Positions 1-6,305 of a stretch of DNA of 23,723 nt are shown piece by piece (position 1 is the stretch's first letter; each line of letters opens with the position of its first letter). The stretch is taken from the NCBI GenBank assembly GCA_946534455.1, contig CAMNCR010000205.1:1-23723 (forward strand), written 5' to 3'. The notes beneath the pieces are model-generated. The model ran no database searches. It saw only the letters and a list, made by a program, of their open reading frames with translations, and was not told where the DNA came from. The stretch is from an uncultured Clostridia bacterium (GTDB lineage Bacteria > Bacillota > Clostridia > Christensenellales > Aristaeellaceae). The position numbers and the translations under genes were made by a program.

Positions 1-789
1 CGGATTGATCTTCCTCAGCTCTCCGATATACCAGGTCCAGAAGGCCACGTTTTTGTCATGGTCCCCCAGATAGATATATTTGGCCGCGTCGAAGCGGAAT
101 CCGTCCACCCCCATCTCCAGCCAGTACCGGCCCACATCCAGCGCCGCCTGACGAACCTCCTGCGAGTCATAGTTCAGCTCCGGCATGTCACCGGAGAAGT
201 TGACCTCCACCTGGATGTCCGTGGAGGGGACATTCATGAAGCTGCGGCCGGCAGGCGGCGTCTCTCCGGCCGGAATCCATGTGTAGGTGTCATAGCAGGG
301 GCCGGATGGGTTGTGCATGATATGGGAATTGACAAAGCGCTGATACCACAGGCTTTGCCGGCTGGTATGGTTCAGCGCCAGATCCAGGATCAGCTTCACA
401 TTCCGCTCATGGCAGATCCGGATCAGCTCCTGCAGATCCTCGAGAGACCCGAACGCCGGATCGATCGTATAGTAGTCCATCACATCATACTTATGATAGC
501 TCGGAGACTGAAAGATCGGCGTCAGCCAGATTCCTTCGATTCCCAGGCTTTTCCCGGACTCCGGGTTCCCATCATTCAGATAATCCATCCGGTTGATGAT
601 TCCCCGCAGATCTCCGATGCCGTCCCCGTTTGAATCGGAGAAGGAGCCCACAAAAATCTCATAAAAGACCCGGCTGTTATTCATGCCTTCCCATCCTTCA
701 TGCAATGCTGCTCCCTCTGCCGCGGCATATCCTGCCATCAGAAGCAGGATCAGCAGCAGCGCGATGATTCGCCATGAGATCCGTTTCAT
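1..789 (-). CDS. Secreted GH13 alpha-amylase, 3' end cut by window
   Basis: Hydrolyses alpha-1,4-glucan linkages outside the membrane. The first 263 residues are present and the frame is open to the window start. Residues 1-24 form a signal peptide (MKR, a long Leu/Ile core, then AAA before Glu25) with no lipobox. Visible GH13 signatures are a calcium-loop-like SDSNGDGIGD (51-60), region I DLALNH (136-141) and region II GFRFDAAKY (230-238), in which Asp234 is the expected nucleophile. The acid/base Glu of region III and the transition-state Asp lie beyond the edge. The start is ATG at 789, with GGAGGG about 7 nt upstream. It follows the ABC ATPase gene after 79 nt that contain a strong hairpin and no visible promoter, so it is probably a partly attenuated last gene of the transporter operon. 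Exact specificity (amylase, oligo-1,6-glucosidase or other GH13) cannot be fixed from this half. Confidence 0.9.
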   Translation of the reverse strand, partial: MKRISWRIIALLLILLLMAGYAAAEGAALHEGWEGMNNSRVFYEIFVGSFSDSNGDGIGDLRGIINRMDYLNDGNPESGKSLGIEGIWLTPIFQSPSYHKYDVMDYYTIDPAFGSLEDLQELIRICHERNVKLILDLALNHTSRQSLWYQRFVNSHIMHNPSGPCYDTYTWIPAGETPPAGRSFMNVPSTDIQVEVNFSGDMPELNYDSQEVRQAALDVGRYWLEMGVDGFRFDAAKYIYLGDHDKNVAFWTWYIGELRKINP

Positions 790-825
790 GCTCTTTCCCT
801 CCGTCCTTCCCCCGCCCAGCGGATC

Positions 826-857
826 AAAAGGGGCGGGCCGCCGTCCGCGGCCCGCCC
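826..857 (-). terminator. GC-rich hairpin between ATPase and amylase genes
   Basis: A perfect 11-bp inverted repeat (arms 831-841 and 847-857, GGGCGGGCCGC type) encloses a 5-nt loop. Read on the minus strand it is followed at once by CTTTT. This is the form of an intrinsic terminator with a short U-run, so some read-through into the amylase gene is likely. It could also act as a 3'-end stabiliser for the transporter mRNA. Confidence 0.65.
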
Positions 858-868
858 GCTGTTCCCGC

Positions 869-1996
869 TCAGCCATGAATCAGGCTTTTCTCCGTCTCCG
901 GATCAAACAGATGCATCGCCTTCGCGGGGAAGGTGATATACATCCGGTTTCCGTAAGCCAGGCTGGCACGCTGCTCCGGGGTCAGATCCATCGTAGGCAG
1001 CCGGACGATGATCTTATCGTCATGCTCGCTGGACAGATGGAGGTGCAGCTCGCTGCCCATCATCTCATTGACATCGATCTTGCAGGGAATCGCATTCTCC
1101 GTCTGGCTGAACAGCACGGTGGTATGCTCCGGGCGGACGCCCAGAATGATCTTCTGTGAGCCGGCCTTTTTCCGGATCAGCGCCTCGTTCTGGTCGTCGT
1201 TCAGCGGAATCTTCACGCCCAGGATATTCACGCAGTATCCGTTCCCCGCCTTTTCCAGTTCCGCCTGCAGGAAGTTCATCTGCGGGCTGCCGATAAAGCC
1301 CGCCACAAACAGATTCACCGGCGTATCAAAGACCTGCTGCGGCGTCCCGACCTGTTCGATATAACCGTCCCGCATGATCACAATCCGGTCTCCCAGGGTC
1401 ATCGCTTCCGTCTGGTCATGCGTCACATAGATGAAGGTGGTATCCAGCTTCTGGCGAAGCAGAATGATTTCGGCGCGCATCTGATTGCGCAGCTTCGCGT
1501 CCAGATTGGACAGCGGCTCGTCCATCAGGAACACCTTCGCATTGCGCACCATGGCCCGGCCGATCGCCACCCGCTGGCGCTGCCCGCCGGAAAGCGCCCG
1601 GGGCTTCCGGGTCAGATATTCCGTAATGCCCAGGATCTGAGCCGCATGGGTCACCCGTTCGTACACCTCATCCTCCGGCACCTTTTTCAGCCGCAGGCTG
1701 AAGGCGATGTTGTCATACACCGTCATATGGGGATACAGCGCATAGTTCTGAAACACCATGGCAATATCCCGATCCTTCGGCTGCAGATCATTGACGACGG
1801 TTCCGTCGATTTCCACGGTCCCGCCCGAAATATCCTCCAGCCCGGCAATCATCCGCAGCGTGGTGGACTTGCCGCAGCCCGACGGGCCGACAAACACGAT
1901 AAATTCCTTATCCCTGATGTCGAGATTGAAATCATGCACCGCCGTAACCTTGTTGTCGTATACCTTCTTGACATCCGTCAGTTTTACGCTAGCCAT
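869..1996 (-). CDS. msmX: Sugar ABC transporter ATP-binding protein (MsmX/UgpC/MalK family)
   Basis: Cytoplasmic ATPase that powers a carbohydrate importer; two copies are expected to dock on the two permeases encoded just upstream. Within 375 residues, the usual length for the family, one sees Walker A GPSGCGKST (37-45), the Q-loop in VFQNYALYP (81-89), signature LSGGQ (135-139), Walker B VFLMDE (155-160) and the H-loop His193. A C-terminal part (about 235-370) has the TOBE/OB layout typical of MalK-like proteins. The start ATG at 1996 is preceded by GGGAGG. The gene lies 51 nt after the second permease in the same direction. In many Firmicutes one such ATPase serves several importers and is encoded elsewhere, so having it inside the operon suggests a dedicated subunit, although sharing cannot be excluded. 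Confidence 0.95.
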   Translation of the reverse strand: MASVKLTDVKKVYDNKVTAVHDFNLDIRDKEFIVFVGPSGCGKSTTLRMIAGLEDISGGTVEIDGTVVNDLQPKDRDIAMVFQNYALYPHMTVYDNIAFSLRLKKVPEDEVYERVTHAAQILGITEYLTRKPRALSGGQRQRVAIGRAMVRNAKVFLMDEPLSNLDAKLRNQMRAEIILLRQKLDTTFIYVTHDQTEAMTLGDRIVIMRDGYIEQVGTPQQVFDTPVNLFVAGFIGSPQMNFLQAELEKAGNGYCVNILGVKIPLNDDQNEALIRKKAGSQKIILGVRPEHTTVLFSQTENAIPCKIDVNEMMGSELHLHLSSEHDDKIIVRLPTMDLTPEQRASLAYGNRMYITFPAKAMHLFDPETEKSLIHG

Positions 1997-2047
1997 TTCT
2001 TTTCCTCCCTTATCATCCGCGCCTCTGTCGAAAGCCCCGCCGGCGGC

Positions 2048-2917
2048 TCAGCCCTTCACGGCGCCGCCCGTGACGCCCTCCACATAGTACCGCTGCAGGC
2101 ACATAAACAGCACCGTCACAGGCACTGCCACCAGGACGCCGCCCGAGCAGAACATGGTGTAGTTCTTGGAAATCTGATCCTTGTTCAGCCAGTCATACAG
2201 ACCGACTGCCACATTCTTGCCCGCGGAGGTACCGAAGGAAATGTACCGGGCAAACACATAATCACCCCAGGGGCCCATGAATGCCGTCAGGATCGTGTAG
2301 ATGACGATGGGCTTGGAAAGCGGGAGAATAATCTTGTAGAGCACCTGGGCCCGGGTCGCGCCATCGACGCGGGCCGCCTCATCCAGGGACATCGGAATCG
2401 TGTCAAAAAATCCCTTGGAAACATAATATCCCATCCCGGAGGAGGCAATATACACCAGAATCAGACCCGGCACCGCGTTGGCCTGCGTCATGCCCAGATC
2501 CTTCAGCACCCGGTAGAGGATGATCATGGACAGCATCCCGGGGAACATCCCCAGGATCAGCATGATCCGCATCAGCGGCCTGCGCATTTTGAAGCGGAAG
2601 CGGCTCAGCGTGTAGCTCATGCACAGCACGATGATCGTCTGGAATACCGCCGTGACCAGCGCCGCGATAAAGGTGTTCAGATACCAGCGGGGAAAGTCCG
2701 TCTCGAACAGCCGGCTATAGTTATCCAGTCCCCACTGCTTCGGAATGATATAGCCCACAGGGCCTGTGCCCTCCACCCGGAAGGACTGCAGCACAATGCA
2801 CACGAAGGGGATCAGCCAGACCACGCTGATCACGATCAGCAGGATATGAATCGCCGTGTTGCTGATCGCCCGGGAGGTCCGAAGGCCCATGTGGCGTTTC
2901 ATCGTCGATTCACTCAT
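2048..2917 (-). CDS. malG: Sugar ABC transporter permease, MalG type
   Basis: Inner permease subunit of a carbohydrate importer, embedded in the cytoplasmic membrane. The 289 residues contain about six hydrophobic segments (the first near 21-45). The EAA loop that contacts the ATPase begins EAARVDGATRAQ (180-191) and ends KIILP (195-199). Length and N-terminal layout match MalG/GanQ-type permeases. The start ATG at 2917 shares its A with the stop codon of the preceding permease gene (TGATG), so the two are translationally coupled; a GGAGG lies about 10 nt upstream. Sequence alone does not separate maltodextrin from galacto-oligosaccharide transport. Confidence 0.92.
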   Translation of the reverse strand: MSESTMKRHMGLRTSRAISNTAIHILLIVISVVWLIPFVCIVLQSFRVEGTGPVGYIIPKQWGLDNYSRLFETDFPRWYLNTFIAALVTAVFQTIIVLCMSYTLSRFRFKMRRPLMRIMLILGMFPGMLSMIILYRVLKDLGMTQANAVPGLILVYIASSGMGYYVSKGFFDTIPMSLDEAARVDGATRAQVLYKIILPLSKPIVIYTILTAFMGPWGDYVFARYISFGTSAGKNVAVGLYDWLNKDQISKNYTMFCSGGVLVAVPVTVLFMCLQRYYVEGVTGGAVKG

Positions 2918-4458
2918 CAGCGGAAATCCTCCTCATTCTTGATACTGGGCAGCAGGTTGTACACGATCAGAGAAATCAGCGCAACCACCACGAACACCAG
3001 AATACCGATCACGGATGCCAGATAATACTGCGTTTCGGCGCCCATGGTGATCTTGAACAGCCAGGTGATCAGCAGATCCGTATAGCCCACGGTGCCCGCT
3101 GCCGAGGAGGCGGCCGGATTGGTCGGCGCACCGCCGGTCAGCAGGTAGATCACGTTGAAGTTGTTCATGTTGCCCGTAAAGCTGGTCAGCAGATACGGTC
3201 CGGTCACGAACAGCATGTAGGGCAGCGTGATTTTCCGGTACTGCTGCCATCCGCTGGCTCCGTCAATCTTCGCGGATTCGTACAGGTCCGCGGGAATGTT
3301 CATCAGGATACCCGTCGTAATCAGCATCAGATACGGAATGCCGATCCAGATATTGATCAGGATCACGGTCACCCTGGCCCAGGTCGCCTCCTCCCAGAAG
3401 GGCAGCGCCTTGGTGATCAGCCCCAGATCCAGCAGCGTCGTGTTGATGATGCCGTTCTTGGCGAACATCTTGGAAACGTACAGCAGGGAAATAAACTGAG
3501 GAATCGCGATCGTCAGCACCAGAATCGTCCGCCAGCCCTTTTTGAACCGGATTCCCTTCTTGTTGATGGCCATCGCCACGAACATTCCCAGGAAGTAGTT
3601 CGTGAAGGTCGCGAAGAACGCCCAGATCAGCGTCCAGATCAGCACCTCCCCGAAGGTGGCGGCATAGGACTGCGTTCCGGCCCCGCCGGTCACATCCCAG
3701 GAGAGCATCGTGTTGAAATTATCCAGCCCCACCCACGTAAACAGTGCGTTGGTGTATCCGTTGTGCGCTCCGTCGTAGTTGGTAAAGGCCACCAGGATCA
3801 TGAAGAAGATCGGCAGAACGGTGAAAATCAGGATACCCGTCACAGGCAGCGCCAGCAGCGTCTTATGGAACTGATCGTCCACGAGGCTGTGCAGATCGTC
3901 CCTGCCGCTTTTCAGCGGCTTCCCGGAGGCCAGGATCTTCTCCGCCATTCTGTTCTGCCGGACATTCACCCGCCAGGTATAGATGAAGGCGACGATAAAG
4001 AAAAGGGTCAGCACACCGTACAGCAGAATCTGGAAGGAGTTATCGTTATAGGATGTCACGTACACGTCATAGATTTCATCGTATACCTTCCCAGGTCCCT
4101 CCGTACCCAGCGTCGGCAGCATTCCCAGCCACCTGGCGCCAGAAAGAACCATATACCCGATAAAGATGATCTCAAAGAGCAGGAAAAGAATCCCCCGCAG
4201 GATCTGGCCCCGGGCCAGATTGCCGAATCCCATGACAAAAAAGGAAGTTTTCGTTTTCCAGTCCCCGTGAGCGAATGTGCCTCCGATTTCCTTCAGTTCC
4301 CTGCCCAGCGCCTGAACGCCCTGCACCAGCAGAGCCCAGAGCTTCATGAAGAAATGGGCGATGCCGAGGGGGATGGAGACAAAGAATCTCCGAAGCTTGT
4401 AGAGGAACTTCTGTCCCTTCGACAGCTTCAGGAATTCCAGATCGCTGTACTGTTTCAT
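2917..4458 (-). CDS. malF: Sugar ABC transporter permease, MalF type
   Basis: Partner permease of the MalG-type subunit. The 513 residues are close to the length of Escherichia coli MalF. An amphipathic N-terminal part (1-65) precedes hydrophobic segments at about 86-106, 145-161, 200-225, 270-300, 310-330, 362-387 and 475-502. The EAA loop starts YESAKIDGASGW (393-404) and ends KITLP (409-413). I chose ATG at 4458 because GGAGG sits 5 nt upstream; a longer in-frame reading from a TTG at 4500 would run through a stable hairpin and lacks a site. The extracytoplasmic part between the first segments (about 107-143) is much shorter than the P2 loop of E. coli MalF, while the N-terminal part before the first strong segment is long. 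It is coupled to malG by a 1-nt overlap. Confidence 0.93.
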   Translation of the reverse strand: MKQYSDLEFLKLSKGQKFLYKLRRFFVSIPLGIAHFFMKLWALLVQGVQALGRELKEIGGTFAHGDWKTKTSFFVMGFGNLARGQILRGILFLLFEIIFIGYMVLSGARWLGMLPTLGTEGPGKVYDEIYDVYVTSYNDNSFQILLYGVLTLFFIVAFIYTWRVNVRQNRMAEKILASGKPLKSGRDDLHSLVDDQFHKTLLALPVTGILIFTVLPIFFMILVAFTNYDGAHNGYTNALFTWVGLDNFNTMLSWDVTGGAGTQSYAATFGEVLIWTLIWAFFATFTNYFLGMFVAMAINKKGIRFKKGWRTILVLTIAIPQFISLLYVSKMFAKNGIINTTLLDLGLITKALPFWEEATWARVTVILINIWIGIPYLMLITTGILMNIPADLYESAKIDGASGWQQYRKITLPYMLFVTGPYLLTSFTGNMNNFNVIYLLTGGAPTNPAASSAAGTVGYTDLLITWLFKITMGAETQYYLASVIGILVFVVVALISLIVYNLLPSIKNEEDFR

Positions 4459-4488
4459 GCAGGCCTCCGCTCCTTTTTTTACGAAGAC

Positions 4489-4518
4489 GGCCGGAACCAA
4501 TCAAGATTGGCTCCGGCC
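4489..4518 (-). promoter_or_regulatory. Intercistronic hairpin upstream of the MalF-type permease
   Basis: An inverted repeat with about 13 paired bases (arms GGCCGGAGCCAAT and ATTGGTTCCGGCC, one G-U pair, tiny loop) lies between the binding-protein and permease genes. No U-run follows on the minus strand (GTCTTCG), so it is unlikely to be a full terminator. It more likely protects the upstream mRNA 3' end or limits read-through. Confidence 0.65.
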
Positions 4519-4540
4519 AGGTGTTTCACAAATCAGTCCT

Positions 4541-4560
4541 CCCGATCCGGACGGATCAGG
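4541..4560 (-). promoter_or_regulatory. Second, smaller intercistronic hairpin
   Basis: An 8-bp stem with one G-U pair (CCTGATCC and GGATCGGG, 4-nt loop) is seen on the minus strand 23 nt before the larger hairpin. Together they occupy the 127-nt gap between the binding-protein stop codon and the permease start. Confidence 0.45.
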
Positions 4561-4585
4561 CGCTTCATTGTCTGGATTGTCCGAC

Positions 4586-6112
4586 TCAGTTCTGCGTAAT
4601 GGTAATCGCGGCGCCGTCCCAGGTCACGGTATAGGTGCCGGGAGCCAGGAAGACGATGTTGTTGTCACCGATCTCCTCGCCCAGATCCTGAATCAGCTCC
4701 TTGCCTTCCGTGACCTGCAGGAAGCCCTTGTCCGTGTCCCAGTTGCCGGGGCTCACGATGCGGCCGCCCATATAGTCGCTTTCAGGAACCTCCAGCGTCA
4801 CAGCGCCGTCCTTCAGATAATAGGTTTCCTCCTGATCGGCGTTGTTCCAGCCGTTCCACGCGCCCACGAAGAGCAGAGCGGAGCTGTCCAGCTTGAAGAG
4901 CTCGGCAATCTTGTTGTAGTAGTTATCCAGGGCCTGCTGCAGTCCGGCATCATCCTGAGCCGCCTTCACGTCATCCGCGATGACCTTGGCGATATCCCAC
5001 CAGGATCCGTGGATCTGGCCCTGCGGCACGGAATAGGGAGACTGCGCCAGCAGCGCGGCCAGACCGGCGTTCGCCTGCACGGCATCCGCCTGCTGGTCCA
5101 CCAGATTGGAGGGACCCCAGGCACGGGCTTCAAACCGTTCCATCTGGCACTGCTCGCCGCTCAGATACTGAGCCAGCCGATGCATCACGCCAGCCTTGAT
5201 GGCATCCACCTGCGGCTTCACGCCCATCAGCTTGCAGCCGTTGAAGGAGCCCAGATGATATTCCTTGCCGTCCACCTCGAAGGAGGGCAGATCCGCCACA
5301 CCCAGGTTGTCGCCCAGGATTTCCTGCGCGGTCACAAAGTCCCACGTGCCGCTGACCACGATGGCCGCGCCGGCGTTAAACTCGTTCACCGAGGAAGCGC
5401 TCAGATGGAAGGGAGAATCCACCAGCTTCTTCATGCCCTTGACAGCCACCAGACCGTTGGCGCTGTTGAAGGTGTCATCCACCGAGACGAAGTTGCCTTC
5501 GTCGTCCGTGGTCCAGTTGGAGTGGCATCCGGTCGCGAAGAAGAAGGAAGCAGCGTACCAGGCAGAAGTGTTCATTTCAAAGGCGAAATACTTCTGAGCC
5601 GCTTCGCAGTCCGCGATCAGCTTTTCCAGGGAGTCGACGTCCTCCTCCGGGATCACGCTCTTGTCGTAGTACATGAAGTATCCGTTGTCCGCCGTCAGCG
5701 GATAGGCGTACAGCACGTCGCCGGACTTGGCCGCGGCCACAACGCCGGCCGCGTTCGCCGCTTCAACCGTTTCGGAGGCCTTCACGCCCAGAGGATCCAG
5801 CGCGCCGGCCTGCACCAGGCGGGCAAACTGATCCTGCGCGAAGCAGAAGATGTCTCCGCCGGCTTCCACATCGGTAATCATCTGCGTCGCCGCATCCGAC
5901 TCGGAAACCGCTTCGATGGTCGCGTTGATCTTGATTCCGTCGGTGTTGGTCGCATTGTAGTCGTCCACCTGCTTCTGGGTCAGCTCCTTGATTTCCTCCG
6001 CCACCCACAGGGTCACGTCATACTCGCCCGCAAAGGGCTGCTCAGCGGAAGCCGTCACACACAGGGACAGCGCCATGACCGCCGCCAGAACGATCGCCAG
6101 GAATTTTTTCAT
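4586..6112 (-). CDS. Sugar ABC transporter binding protein (MalE-like) with extra C-terminal module
   Basis: Extracytoplasmic receptor that hands a sugar oligomer to the permeases. Residues 1-23 are a signal peptide ending ASA before Glu24; Cys18 is not in a lipobox (the preceding residue is Leu), so the protein appears not to be lipid-anchored, which is unusual for a Gram-positive type receptor. Residues 24-408 have the SBP_bac fold pattern: DVTLWVAEEIKEL at the start, AYPLTADNGYFMYYDKS (136-152), and AIVVSGTWDF (250-259). Residues 411-508 form an added module beginning LLFVGAWNGWN and ending with a GTYTV strand pair; this resembles SusE/SusF-type or other carbohydrate-binding beta-sandwiches. 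I chose ATG at 6112 (508 residues), 9 nt after AAAGGA; an ATG at 6118 would sit only 3 nt from it. The substrate is not decided: maltodextrin and galacto-oligosaccharide both fit the neighbours. Confidence 0.9.
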   Translation of the reverse strand: MKKFLAIVLAAVMALSLCVTASAEQPFAGEYDVTLWVAEEIKELTQKQVDDYNATNTDGIKINATIEAVSESDAATQMITDVEAGGDIFCFAQDQFARLVQAGALDPLGVKASETVEAANAAGVVAAAKSGDVLYAYPLTADNGYFMYYDKSVIPEEDVDSLEKLIADCEAAQKYFAFEMNTSAWYAASFFFATGCHSNWTTDDEGNFVSVDDTFNSANGLVAVKGMKKLVDSPFHLSASSVNEFNAGAAIVVSGTWDFVTAQEILGDNLGVADLPSFEVDGKEYHLGSFNGCKLMGVKPQVDAIKAGVMHRLAQYLSGEQCQMERFEARAWGPSNLVDQQADAVQANAGLAALLAQSPYSVPQGQIHGSWWDIAKVIADDVKAAQDDAGLQQALDNYYNKIAELFKLDSSALLFVGAWNGWNNADQEETYYLKDGAVTLEVPESDYMGGRIVSPGNWDTDKGFLQVTEGKELIQDLGEEIGDNNIVFLAPGTYTVTWDGAAITITQN

Positions 6113-6143
6113 GATCATACATCCTTTCCTATCCTTATTTTTC

Positions 6144-6181
6144 CGGAACACAGGCAGACAGAAAGCTCTGCCGACTGTCCG
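6144..6181 (-). promoter_or_regulatory. Leader hairpin of the binding-protein mRNA
   Basis: On the minus strand GGCAGA (6167-6172) pairs with TCTGCC (6153-6158), and outer CGGA (6178-6181) with TCCG (6144-6147), separated by an internal loop. It lies in the roughly 85-nt leader between the predicted transcription start and the ribosome binding site. Role unknown; it might stabilise the mRNA 5' end. Confidence 0.35.
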
Positions 6182-6206
6182 CCCTATTCCGTTCAAATGC
6201 AGGTTT

Positions 6207-6235
6207 ATTGTATATCCGCTTCCCTGTTTTGTCAA
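6207..6235 (-). promoter_or_regulatory. Consensus sigma-A promoter of the sugar transporter operon
   Basis: The minus strand has TTGACA (6230-6235), a 17-nt spacer and TACAAT (6207-6212), the latter within TATACAAT. Transcription should start near 6200. A 5-bp inverted repeat CTGTT-N5-AACAG (6224-6238) overlaps the -35 box and could be part of an operator. Confidence 0.85.
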
Positions 6236-6271
6236 CAGTTAATTTCTTCTATGATCCTTGTTTTTCAACAT

Positions 6272-6285
6272 TGGTAACGTTTCCG
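6272..6285 (-). promoter_or_regulatory. cre-like / LacI-family operator-like site
   Basis: The minus strand reads CGGAAACGTTACCA. This matches the catabolite-responsive element pattern TGNAANCGNTNNCA at every fixed base except the first. The core GGAAACGTTACC is a near-palindrome centred on CG, as LacI-family regulators prefer. It lies about 37 bp upstream of the -35 box and just after the galactanase stop codon. CcpA binding, or a local LacI-type regulator, is inferred only. Confidence 0.4.
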
Positions 6286-6305
6286 GAACTCCGTTTCTTT
6301 CGAAG

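Noticed and set aside
1418..3025. A 535-residue plus-strand open frame opposite the ATPase and permease genes
   Set aside because: It crosses two real minus-strand genes and their junctions, and its composition is that of a reverse-frame shadow.
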